DNA from: Adiantum capillus-veneris
Lineage: Eukaryota; Streptophyta; Polypodiopsida; Polypodiales; Pteridaceae
Assembly: GCA_014529385.2 (NCBI GenBank)
Contig: CM043947.1
Coordinates: 120,046,891-120,110,890, forward strand
Length of the DNA stretch: 64,000 nucleotides
Reading direction: 5' to 3'
Part shown: positions 35,084-45,590 of the stretch, piece by piece
Layout of the letters: each line of letters begins with the position of its first letter
Position numbering within the stretch: the first letter of the stretch is position 1
Program-made: the position numbers and the translations under genes
Notes under the pieces: generated by a model
Told to the model about the DNA's origin: nothing
What the model saw: the letters and a program-made list of their open reading frames with translations, nothing else
Database searches by the model: none

Positions 35084-36155
35084 ACAATGGTTTACTTTCC
35101 TGGGAAAAATTCGGCAGAGTTTCCCCTGTAAACTGACCTCTGAACCAATATCAACCTGTCAAATGAACCAAGAAAGCTTCAGATTCTGCATAAATTTTGA
35201 CAGAGTCTCCTTTGTAAAATGGCTCTGGTGTACTCAAAAAACAGACCAAAAAACAGCTCAAAAAACAATGTCTCTCTAACATTGTAAGCTATGGGTAAAC
35301 CTGTCCTGCACCTGTACTGTCTCTGACTGTCCTGTCACTATCCTATAAGCATAGAGTGCAACAATGCCTCAACGGCAGTAAAGCAAAGATGCAATCCCAA
35401 CTGTCTAACTCACAGTCAATACATCCTAGCTGCCTATCTAAGGGTGCTCGAGGGATCGCTCCAAGACCTGTATCACCAAAAGGATCTCAACATTCGAGAA
35501 TCCCCCAGCACAATAAAACCTCACTCGACCCTCAACAAAGGCTGTAGTAAATCTGACAGTACATAGACTTCCCACAAAGTCATACATCCACAAATTTCCC
35601 ACTGTATGCTGTAACCGCTGCGGCGGTTGTTTGCTGCGTGACTCACAGCCAGCAAACCCTCAACAGACATACATCATCTCTGACAATACATCCCATGTGG
35701 AAGTACCTGCAATGTCAGGATGAAATCTGGAATATCAAGCAGCAAACACAAGCTACCTGATGAACTAGTGGATGTCGCCTACAGTCTGTGTGTAGATGCG
35801 CCCGTGTCGTATGTGACACGCCTCCAAGAACTGTGAGCCGTCCTTCGATGTGTAGACAGCCACAAATCAACACTCTGGGAGTGTCGATATCCTTAGCACC
35901 TGCAGTCGTAGGCCGAAAACCCCAAATTTGCAGAGTCGGATCTACACCCGCCGAGACCACGTAGTCGAAAATGGCCTGCGCAGAACTTTGTCGAAGCCAA
36001 ACGGTAACCAAGATGACCTTAGAATGAAATTCTGAGCACACCAAGCCGTTCGGGCTCTCCCACGAGATTTGGGGCCGTGTCTTTGCCTGTTGAATTTCAC
36101 TCCAATCTGAGATGGTGACTCTAGCCTCCTGCAGTGCTGCCCCGAGCCTCGATCT
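35084..36155 (-). other. C1 5' untranslated leader
   Basis: About 1.07 kb between primer site and gag without a convincing gene. It is unusually long for a copia element with such short LTRs and has many short open frames that look random. Confidence 0.6.
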
Positions 36156-36170
36156 GAGCTCTGATACCAG
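36156..36170 (-). other. C1 primer binding site (initiator Met type)
   Basis: On the element strand TGGTATCAGAGCTC, the standard plant copia site complementary to the 3' end of initiator tRNA-Met, one base after the 5' LTR. Confidence 0.95.
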
Positions 36171-36171
36171 T

Positions 36172-36363
36172 TGAAGGAGTACGAGCGGAAGTGCGACGCG
36201 AGAGAGAGTGCGAGAAGAAGAGCACGACGATATGGTGAACTCGCTCTACTGTAATGTGTAGACCATATTGAGTTCTTATTAGGTTTTTACAAAAGAATAT
36301 GTGTACATACCTGGCGGCCCGCCCACTTAGCTGGGCGACCACATTGGGCTTTATACCCCAACA
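36172..36363 (-). repeat. 5' LTR of C1
   Basis: 192 bp, about 97% identical to 30588-30779. The TATA-like box has T to C in plus coordinates (TTTTTACAAAAG), so the promoter copy of this LTR may be weakened. Confidence 0.95.
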
Positions 36364-37001
36364 CTACATTAGCAGGTGAAGAAATGCCAAACTGGATTAG
36401 TGGATGTCGACTAAGGAGGTATCATCTACCACTCACACACGAGATGCTCCAACAAATTCATCACGAAAAACAAAGAATGAAGGATAAACAGAGAGTACGA
36501 GAAGAAGCTCAAGCCGAAGCACAAGAACGCATTGCAAAAAGACGGCTTCTGCGACAACAACAACAAAGTGGACCATTGCGAATCAATGCCATTCAACTGA
36601 CGAAGTTGGAGGAAGAAACAGTGGAGCCAATAATTGCGGTCAAAGTGGGCAGCAATCAAGTTGAAACGACAGCATTGCTTGATTCAGGAGCTCAAGCAAA
36701 TTTCATCTCTTACGGATTATACCAACAACTCAAAGTCACAAGTCAATGTCATCCTACTCCTCAAGTGCTGGAAAGTAGCACATCACACCCGTTGAAAACA
36801 TTGGGATGGACTATATTGCATGTACAAATACATCAATATATTTATCCACACAAATTCTATGTGGTGACAGATGAAAGCACACAATACCCAATGATGCTGG
36901 GTCAACCTTGGCAAAAAGAGTACAATGTGCAGATAGATTGGAAAGCAAAGGCAATCAAAATTCAGCATGAACATGAACAACAGGTGATAGATTTTGCTTA
37001 G
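36364..37001 (+). pseudogene. G2 pol C-terminus with second aspartic-protease-like domain
   Basis: The frame resumes after C1: EEMPNWISGCRLRRYHLPLT is the usual end of gypsy integrase. A charged coiled-coil stretch follows (36440-36560). Then comes a retropepsin-like domain: TTALLDSGAQANFISYGLYQ with a canonical D-S-G (Asp codon 36681-36683), HPLKTLGWTILHVQIHQYIY, FYVVTDESTQYPMMLGQPWQ with the M-L-G equivalent of ILG, and YNVQIDWKAKAIKI. Spacing is right for a full protease fold. It ends at TAG 36999. A protease domain after integrase is not the usual order for Ty3/gypsy. It could be an active processing enzyme or a structural remnant. Confidence 0.75.
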
Positions 37002-37640
37002 CAATACCAGCATGATCAACTGCAAGCCATGCAATCACTGGAAACAAAGCCAATAGCACAAATGCCATTAAAGAACAACATGATCCCCGAGACCAACAAT
37101 CAGGTAAAAGCCAACCATGCTAATTATAGACATATGAAGTCAACGGCCGCAATGCAAAGATCTAGGTTACCAACACAAGGAAAACAAGTATGGATGAGGA
37201 AGGATAGCAATGCCATGGCGAACAAACAACAATGCAACAACAAAATTCCAACAAAGCAGATGGTTCAACCACAAACCAAGGGAATAAAACAGATATGGAT
37301 CCCAAAGAAAATGCTTAGCAATAACCAAAATGTCACTCACATTTGGATACCAAAGCAAAAGCAAACGGAACTCCCTTCAGTACAAGCAACAAAGGAAGGC
37401 AGACAGCTGCATTTCAAAAAGGAAAACCGACTTATGTGGATGACAATAAAAAAACAAACCACTGGCAAACAAGAAAGTGCCAAACCATCTACAAAAACCG
37501 GTAGCAACAAAATACCAATGGAAATCAAAGGCAGTACGGCCCATATCCATTCCGGCCCAGCCAATTCTCTCCTTAGAAACAGCTACGACTCCATCAACAG
37601 TGTCGGCACAGCAATTACCGTTTGCAAAAAAGACAATTAA
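37002..37640 (+). pseudogene. G2 K/Q/N-rich extension behind second protease
   Basis: Same frame as the previous segment, after one TAG. The sequence is basic and polar with four imperfect repeats around a Trp: KQVWMRKD, KQIWIPKK, THIWIPKQ and RLMWMTIKK (37180-37450). No known domain. It could be a nucleic-acid-binding tail; this is inference from composition. It ends at TAA 37638. Confidence 0.55.
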
Positions 37641-39500
37641 ACAGAGAGTAGTAGATTTACACCTGTTACTTGCAAAGAAAGCAGGAAACCTTGATGGCGA
37701 ATGCCAATAAGCGTCTTGCTTATTCCCTTCTCTTGCACAGCATTAATTTTTCCATGCATTGACCGAGTATGCATAAAGTAGGGCCACATTAATCGGCCAG
37801 GCATTAGCACAACTATTTCAACCTATGCATGGCACATACTCTGAGGCGATACCTTGTCGTCCGGGAGGACTCCGGCTAGGAGGGGGGGAGGCATTCTAGA
37901 GGCACTCTCAAATGCGGAACCAATAACAGAAACAGCAAAAAAGGGCATGATTTTCGACTATTTTAAGGATTGTTGTTTGATTGCGAAATTTTTTGGAGTA
38001 ACCCAAGTACATATGCCCTTATACAGCATGAAGCTACAGGTATATGGGGCCAAACGCCAAATCAAGCCCCTAAGTGTGTGTATATAAGTAGAAATAGCCA
38101 TTTTTCAGGCAAAATATTGGTAAAACGGAGAAATCCGGCCATAAAAATTGCATGTGAGTGTATATAATGATTGACGGTGATGTTTGTGATTTATTATGAT
38201 TTTTGGGGATTTTCTGGGTTGGATTTGCTATTTTCCTTTTAATTTTGCTGCTTTTCGGCAAAAAAACTTCAAAAATACGAAAAGCAGGTGAAAAATAGTC
38301 GTAATGAAAAACAAAAAATATGGAGATGACCAATGACTATAGGACAACCTATGGTACAGTGGGGGTGCAATTATGAGACTAGAGCGGAAAGCGTGTTTTG
38401 GCCAGATTTTGACCGAAATGCCAAATTTCTGGTAAACAGAGCAAATGGAGTCCAAATCAAGAAATTTTTGAGCCTAAACCGCATCTCGCAAGAAGATAGG
38501 AGCACATGTCAAATTTCATGAAAAGTGGTTCGGGGACCTCCATTATAAGAAATTTTCACCCCATTTTTAGCTCATTCTCACTATTGACTTTGTGGAGAGA
38601 GCTTCTGCCACCTAGAGCGGATCGACCTTCGAGCAGCTTCTACGACGCGCACGACTACCCAACGAGCTCTAGACATGAGAGGTAGGCTCACCACCTTGAG
38701 CTTTTCGCGCATGTTTGTCATTATGTCGCGAAAACTAGCGTAGGGGTCACACACAAAACGGGCGGTAGAGACCTACAAGTAGAGACGGCGGCCTAACGGC
38801 TAACCTAAAAGCAACAAGACTTCGTTGGCAGCTTACCCTAGTCTAGGAGACCAGTCCTAGATGGCCAAAGGCAGTAGGAAACCATCAGGAAAAACCCTAA
38901 TTTCCAGAAACCCGCAAGAGGCCACCAAATGGGAAATCGGCAAAACGGCGACCAAATGCTACCAAAATTCATGGGTAGGAGCATCTCGACATGCTCGACA
39001 AGTCTATATGACCCGCATGACCAAAAAGTGACCCGAAGCAGCACTAAACTTCAGAAACGGCATCAGACACACAAAGCGTCAAATTGCTCTTGCGGCCAAA
39101 CCGCAAGCCCGTTTGCCACCAAACTTCACGAGCGGCTTTCCTAGACCATCAACAACCAAGTCCTATGGGGGTAGACCACCACAAATCATCAAAGGTATGT
39201 AAACGCAACCACGGGTGCTTCTAGAGCGACAAATTGCCAAATGAAGCTCCGGTGAAGCCAAAGTCGACAAAAACCATATGGCAAGGATCCCCAAGGGATC
39301 GGGAAGCTGTGGAGACCAACATCAAGAAATTTCATCGCCAAAAAGCACTCCAAAAGTCAGAAATCGGCTCGGAGGCTCTGAAGTCCACACAGGGAGTTAT
39401 TCTCTATCCATTTGACTTTTTTGTTGAAATTAGGCTCAAAAGGGACTTAGGGGGGCAAAGGGCAAGCACTGGGAGCACCAGCAATGGAAAAATCACTAGG
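37641..39500 (+). other. G2 3' region between pol and palindrome array
   Basis: No supported gene. It contains an internal purine tract (37877-37890), TATA-like sequences near 38078 and 38543, and a segment near 38590-38700 (GAGAGAGCTTCTGCC and following) that vaguely resembles the R/U5 side of the element's LTR. An old LTR relic is possible but not shown. Confidence 0.5.
37877..37890 (+). other. Internal polypurine tract of G2
   Basis: TAGGAGGGGGGGAG matches the terminal tract AAGGAGGGGGGGAG (42066-42079) at 13 of 14 positions and lies about 240 bp after pol. It could prime plus strands internally or mark an ancestral 3' end. Confidence 0.7.
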
Positions 39501-40369
39501 AGACATCCTACGCGTAGGATGTCTCAAGGGTTTGGCACAAACTCCAACATTTTTTATCATGCACATGTTCTGAATGACATTTACAAGCTATCCACCAAGT
39601 TTCATCACATTTGGACCAAATTTGACCTCATATGCATGGAAAAACGCAAAGTTAGAGCATAGAGGCAATAATGAGCCATAGACCTACCAAATCTTGTCCA
39701 AATCCAATGAAACTTGCACAACACATTCACCAACACATCAACAAACAATCGTGTGGTCAGAGAGAAAAAATGATGAAATAGACATCCTACGCGTAGGTCT
39801 ATTTGACTTTTTTGACATGCAATGGATGTTTTATCATTCCAGATCCAATCACCTCACATCAGGAGCCCATATATCAAGTTTGAAGCCATTCTAATCACTT
39901 TTGACCCCCCAACACCTTAAAGATACACTTTTTGAGCCCAAAAACACCACACAGACCTTTACAAGCATCAAATCTTGTCCAAATTCAAATCCAAGAACAT
40001 GGCCATGTTCCATAGGCCAAGGACAACCCACAGAAAAAGTTTCATGTCATTTTGATGAAAAAGACATCCTACACGTAGGATGTCTCCAGCATAAATTTAG
40101 CCTTCTGTGCAAAGAATGACATCATGGGAGCCAATACCATGGTGCAATGAGCCCATATACCAATTTTCAACTCATTTGGACATCAATTGCTACCTATGAT
40201 GGACATTCTACCCAAATTGTCACCTAAAGCCTGAATCAGCCCAAAAATCCACTTTTTGATATCCAAATTCAAATCCAAGCATATAGCCATGTTCCATGAG
40301 CCTTACACTAATAGCATGTCAAGTATGAACCAATTCTGATGAAAAAGACATCCTACGCGTAGGATGTCT
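39501..40369. repeat. Palindrome array, 3' set (G2), ~282-bp tandem units
   Basis: Palindrome copies at 39501-39524 (perfect), 39780-39800 (right arm lacks 3 bp), 40062-40085 (centre CACG) and 40346-40369 (perfect). Starts are 279, 282 and 284 bp apart. A decayed half copy (GACATTCTACCCAAATTG) lies midway at 40203 and matches the half copy at 22802 in the 5' leader. Surrounding unit sequence is shared too, for example CAAATTCAAATCCAAG at 39987 and 40266 and the TTCTGATGAAAAA lead-in. Confidence 0.95.
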
Positions 40370-40534
40370 AGATGAAAATTTTTGGCCAGATTTGCACTGT
40401 GAGCACATGCACAGCTTCACAAGTTCCTTTTAAGCTTTATTTTCAATTTTCAAGTCATTTGGATAAGTAAAACTCAGTTTCGCAGCTAATATGGAAAAAA
40501 CGCTAACTTCGGACTACTGAGTGCAACAGGATCT

Positions 40535-42028
40535 ATGGCAGCCTCGAAGTCACCGGCAAAGAGGAAAAGAATGACCATCAAGGATTATATGGAAGAAGTG
40601 GAACCCTTTGTCATTCCAGAAGGAACACTAAAGTCTATCAGCACCTGGATACAAGAGGATCTATTAGAGTCCAATGACCTAAAGATCTACCAGGGAGTGT
40701 TCAAAGACACTGAAGGCAATATGTTATAGAGCTACCAATGCTACCGAGAGAACTCAATGATTTTGTACGAAGTAAGATGGCTGGCTACTTGGAGAAGATT
40801 GATCTCCACAACTACTTCGAAGCAATACCAGCAATGGTGGACATCAAAAGAGTCTGGGAGTTTGTAACAAGCATCAAAGAGGATGGAGTGGCCAAGGTAA
40901 CAGATTTACAAGGCAGACCAGAAACAGAGATAATAATCACTGAGCGGGTTGTAGCCAATGCACTAGACCTCTCCAACGAGGGGGACAGTGTAACAAAAAG
41001 AAGGGATGAGGTCAATGTGTACAAAGAGAAAAAGGCAAATTACACCTTTGAAGACATTGCCAACCCAAAAGTGGCAATCATGAGCCAGTTATACAACCAG
41101 TACTTCCACATGTGCACGAAGAGGCCACAGAAGTACAGGATGCCGCCAGGTGCAATTGCCACAACGTTCACTTGGGCAATGACAAAAGGCACCCCAAAGA
41201 TAATCATCTATGCGGCATATATACATGACAGCCTAGTGAAGATGGGCAACAAGAAGCCAACCTATATAGTGCCAGGAGAACTGATCACCAAGGTGGTTTA
41301 TGGGGCACTACACGCAAAAGGAAGGTGGCCTGACCCCCCATCTCAGAATGATTGGCTAAGAGTAAAAGAAGACAAGGAAGATGAGCCGCAAAGGGCACCA
41401 AAGGTGGAAACAAGATTGAAAAGATGGCTAGAGCCGGTCCAAGAGGAGTAGCCCAAGCAGAAGAAAGGGAAGAAGGAGTTTGCTCAAGTGCCGACCAAAG
41501 AAACAAGGTCACAGAAAGCGGCAAGACTAGAGAGGCTGATGGAGAGTTTTCGAGTGGAGAGAGCCCTCAAGGGTGATTTAAGCGAACTCTGGAAGCCATC
41601 TCTAGATTCTATGTCCGGATCGTCCAGAAGAGTGCAAAGGGACCGATTTGAAGATTATATCAAGAATTTTGAGATTCTTGATGCTGCAGCAAAGAACATT
41701 CCCCATGTCCCTTTCACACAGGAAGAAGTACAACAAATACGACAGAAACTGCTGGATGAGCAAGAAAGCCAGGAAAGAGAAAGAAAAACAAAAGCAAACA
41801 GGGACTTAAAGGGCAAACCTGCATCTTTACCAGCCAGCCCTAAACCCAGCCCACAGCCATCACCACAGCCATTATCCTTTGATACAGCACATGTATCACC
41901 TCCAGGCTTTTGAAAAAGCATTCTATACAGGTTTCTTCACCATAAATACGGACATTTTTGGCCCAACAATGCTGAACCTACATGCCAGGTACGAATCACT
42001 GCTAAAGATGCGGGAAACCATACGATGA
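40535..42028 (+). pseudogene. G2 3' accessory ORF (aORF-like), internally deleted
   Basis: It starts ATGGCAGCC at 40535; a frameshift near 40725 leads into 40738-41451 and, past one TAG at 41449, to 41913. The last part (41891-42028: AFEKAFYTGFFTINTDIFG) is in another frame. The central domain (40780-41350: WEFVTSIKEDG, EIIITERVVANALDL, ATTFTWAMTKG, PGELITKVVYGALHAKG) matches the N-terminal part of the G1 accessory ORF, and the end matches its C-terminus. The middle ~600 codons seen in G1 are replaced by a short P/S-rich stretch. The arrangement recalls the putative plant transposon protein domain of some Tat elements. Function unknown. Confidence 0.65.
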
Positions 42029-42065
42029 AGCAGCAGATCAAGGCCATGTCGGGGACGACATGAGC

Positions 42066-42079
42066 AAGGAGGGGGGGAG
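42066..42079 (+). other. Terminal polypurine tract of G2
   Basis: AAGGAGGGGGGGAG directly before the TG of the 3' LTR. Confidence 0.9.
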
Positions 42080-43028
42080 TGTTAGAAGCTGGACACACCC
42101 CACGGCATCTAACTATTCTGAAGATTATTCTTTTTGTAATTATTCATTCATTGAGGAAAACCTGATTTTTCACCTTGTAAATATTGGGACTTACAGAAGT
42201 TTCCAGATTGTATCCCAGTTTTGATAGTTAGATTGAGTAGATGGTTGATTTTGGAACTTTAGGGTTTGAGAAATTGTAAGGTATATATACCACTTCTTGA
42301 CCTTAATGAAAAAACCTTTTGACATTTTAAAACAAGTTTTGAAGTCTGTGAGTGAGCGTACTGTGTACGAGAGAGAGTGTGTGAGCTTCATCTTGACGCT
42401 ATGTGTGCTCCGATGGTCGGAATCGAGTGCGAAGAAGTGCAACGTGTTGCCCCCTACGAGAGCTACACGTCGATACCTACATTGCGCGCGTACGGTCCGG
42501 TTTTGCGAGCTCCTTCTATGAGCTTCATCGGGTGTTTGCGTGAGTATACATTGTCCGATTTTGCATTGCAGCATATCCACGCGTTCACATTGAGTAGAAC
42601 TACACATTAGGCACTTTAGATCTCAGAAACGAAGACCTGCGGATTTCGGCCAGACATCCTACGTGTTTCTGCACCAGGTGTTTTGGGTTGGGATTTTGGT
42701 TCATAGACCTTAGGGAAAGCGACCTATTGGTATTAGTAGGGTCTCCTTCAAGATCTATGGTGTTTCGAGATTGTTTGATGGGTGTTCGTTGATGGGTGTT
42801 CGGCTCAAGAAAGTTTTGTAGGAAGTTTCCTCTTATGCACTCTTAAAGGCTGTGACTTAGACAATTGGTAAAGACCTCTGTAGGAATTAGTTAGGAGTCG
42901 GTCGAGTGTAGGTTGACACCTTATGCTTGCTTCCACACGCCTACGGTTCAAGCTTCGTCCTTAGCTGACATTACATGTTAGGTGAGTTCTCGTTGTGCTG
43001 ACATCCATCACGGCGTATCCGTCCAACA
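42080..43028 (+). repeat. 3' LTR of G2
   Basis: 949 bp, TGTTAGAAGC to CGTCCAACA. TATA box at 42282-42289. It carries a 14-bp duplication (GATGGGTGTTCGTT, near 42778) absent from the 5' LTR, and the palindrome half site at 42652-42665. Confidence 0.95.
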
Positions 43029-43033
43029 CAAAG
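43029..43033. other. G2 target-site duplication, right
   Basis: CAAAG, perfect match to 21143-21147. Confidence 0.9.
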
Positions 43034-44895
43034 TGAATTTTTTGCTTCTAAAAGATGGGTAAATCATAGTCAAAAACTAGACAACATAAAACAAAGAAAC
43101 ACTCAAACTATCATAAAGATTAAACCACTTGAAATTTCGATTTTATGCATGAAACACAAGTAATCAATTATGACCGTAGGCTAATGCAAGTTCATAAACC
43201 ATTAGCCTAAAAACTATGTAAACAGTCTTAATAAATCATTCAAGTCTATCATGTCTATAAGCTATCAAAAAGCTCCTAATCTATTACTACATTGTCAAAG
43301 CTTTTTGAAGCTCATGGAAGTTTTGATTTGGTCATTCATTGAAAAAATTAAAGCACAATACAAGGCTACCACCCCAAGGCAAGTCTAGGTGCGACTCTCG
43401 GCTCCTTGAACCCTCAAGAAGGTGTTCCAAAAGCCTACTAGCCTACCAAGGCGACCGCTAATCCCTATCAACCTAGTGTATCGATTTAGGGCCTTAACCG
43501 AGCGAGAAAAGGTGATTTCCTTCGCCTCACAAGTGCCAATAAGTAGCTAGGCCTCACAAAGCAAAGTGTTGAAACTTTAGAATGCTTAGCTTTCGAACAT
43601 GAAAAACCATAGCTTAGAAGCAAAAATTATTTAAACCAAGCAAGAGAAATGAAGAGATAAACAAAAGAGAAAAATCATGGAAGATACCTATTCATGCTCT
43701 TTTGAGCATTCTTGAGCAAGCATCCCCTTTGTGTAGAGAAGTCTCTTGATCCTTTTTATTTGCAAAAGAAGCTCATTTGAAATTAAGTGAAAACACAAGC
43801 TACAAAAGTCCAATTATTGAAAGCCAAAATGCACACAAAAAACATTAATGAAAACCTAAATCTAGGTCTTGCATATCCGAATTTGCCAAAGGGAAAAAAC
43901 CCAAGAGAAAAAAGTACCTTTGGTTATGCACATGATGCTCTTTGATAGCAAATTTATGCATACATATCAAAAATGAGAGATAAAATGATCTTCTACATAA
44001 GCAAATTTTACAATTTACAATCTCTCATGTATGATTCAAAAGTTTGATTAATTTCTAGCTCAATAAAATATGGAAAAATAAAGCCAAGAGCTGAAAATAA
44101 TGCAACTTTTGAATGAAATGAAGTGGCTCTTGAAAGCCGAATTTTAGTTAATAAAGCTTTTCAAAAAAATTGGCTAACAACTAGCTCACATGAAATTTTA
44201 CAATTTTTAGAGCAAGTTATGAGCTAGAGATGATTTCGACTTGAAATAAAAGTATATAGCTCTCAATAGCCAAAATTTGCACTTGAAAGCTCTCAAAAAA
44301 ATTGGTTAAACACTCGCTCAAAATGAAAAAAATTAACTTTTGATCAAGCTATGAGCTAGCATGTATACAACTTTTAATCCAAAGAATTTGGAATGGCTCT
44401 AAATAGCCAAATTTTACAATATTTTGCAATGATGACCCCTTCTTGGATCAATGAAATCACACACCTGTCACATCCCTTCAAAATAAAGCTCAATTGTTAG
44501 TACTAAAGCATTTGTCAATCAATACAAGCACTAATAGAATTCACAATCAATCACAAACCCGAAATTTTTAGTGCTCTCCCATGATCATTCACAAAGTCTC
44601 AACTTTAGTGCTATGCAAGGAGTTTTCATTTAGAGCAAGCACTAAAATGCACAGTCAATGTCAAACCCAAATTTTAGTACATAGAATGTCTCGATCAAGC
44701 ATTTTTCATGTGCAATGTAACTCTCAAAAGATGCCCAAACATATCACCAAGAGTTTTTCAATTAGTGCAAAGAGAATCTGTCAATTAAGCAAAGCACTAG
44801 ATCATGCATAAGTCAAAATCATTTGTGCAATGAAGCTCAACTATGCATAGGACATACAGATGACATTCATGTCAAAGAAATGAGTATGAACGCAA

Positions 44896-45590
44896 TTTGC
44901 AGCAGGGTCAAGACCAGGCGAATAGGGGGTTGAGTAGTGGCCCAAGGTCCGATCCCATGGCTTGGTTCTAACTTTTTTGGATATGCCTTTGGCGAACGCC
45001 ATTCGCAGTGAGGTCAAAACCAGGCGAATAGGGGATTGAGTGGCTGCCCAAGGTTTCCTTTCACTTGGTTATTACTTTTGCTAATGAACGCCATTTTTGT
45101 AGCGGGGCCAAGACCAGGCGTATAGGGGGTTGAGTGGCTACCCAAGGTCTCTCATCGCTTGGTTATGACCTGTTTTTCTTTTTTTTAATGAACACCAGTT
45201 TTGTAGCGGGGTCAAGACTAGGCGAATAGGGGGTTGAGTGGCTACCCAAGGTCTCCCATCGCTTGGTTCTGACCTTCTTTTATGAACGATGTTTTTGTAG
45301 TGGGGTCAAGACCAGGAAAATAGGGGCTTTAGAGACTGCCAAAGCCCTCCCTCCGCTTGGTTATGACCTCTTTTGTTATGCCTTTGGTGAACGCCATTTT
45401 TGCAGCATGGTCAAGACTAGGCGAATAGGGGGTTTAGAGACTGCCCAAGGCCTCCCTTCTCTTGGTTATGACCTCTTTTGATTTGCGTTTGGTGAACATC
45501 AGTTTTGCAACAGGGTCAAGACCAGGAGAATAGGGAGTTAAGTGGCTGGCCAAGGCCTCTTATCGCTTAGTTCTTACCTTTACTGGTTAT
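44896..45590 (-). repeat. Family L minisatellite, minus-strand copy
   Basis: The inverted form of the ~100-bp unit (GGTCAAGACCAGGCGAATAG, GGGTTGAGTGGCTGCCCAAG, CGCTTGGTTCTGACC), about seven units. It is followed by the inverted ACTGGTT short tandem repeat (45585-45630). Confidence 0.9.

Larger units (their letters stand above)
30588..36363 (-). mobile_element. C1: Ty1/copia LTR retrotransposon inserted in G2 pol
   Basis: 5,776 bp with 192-bp LTRs at both ends, CTACA target duplications, an initiator-Met-type primer site next to the right LTR and a purine tract next to the left LTR, all oriented on the minus strand. Domain order along the minus strand is gag, protease, integrase, RT, RNase H, the order that defines Ty1/copia. 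The main polyprotein frame has only three single in-frame stops, but the gag part also has a 223-bp duplication. LTRs differ at about 6 of 192 positions, so it is a fairly young insertion. Confidence 0.95.
21148..43028 (+). mobile_element. G2: giant Ty3/gypsy (Tat-like) LTR retrotransposon, with nested copia
   Basis: A complete element by structure: 5' LTR 21148-22081, tRNA-Asp-type primer site, gag, protease-like region, RT, RNase H, integrase, a second protease-like domain, a 3' accessory ORF, purine tract 42066-42079 and 3' LTR 42080-43028. It is flanked by perfect CAAAG target duplications (21143-21147, 43029-43033). Total 21,881 bp, about 16.1 kb without the copia insertion and its extra target copy. 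Coding regions carry several stops and frameshifts, so it is not autonomous now. LTRs look about 95% identical by eye. Tat-like placement comes from primer site, size and extra 3' ORF; a phylogeny would be needed to fix the lineage. Confidence 0.9.

Noticed and set aside
38228-38521. Overlapping short open frames on both strands in the G2 3' region
   Set aside because: No domain and no counterpart in other elements here; treated as non-coding.
22641-40369. CRISPR-like array from the regularly spaced palindromes
   Set aside because: This is plant nuclear DNA, the spacers are homologous to each other, and the copies lie within retrotransposon untranslated regions.
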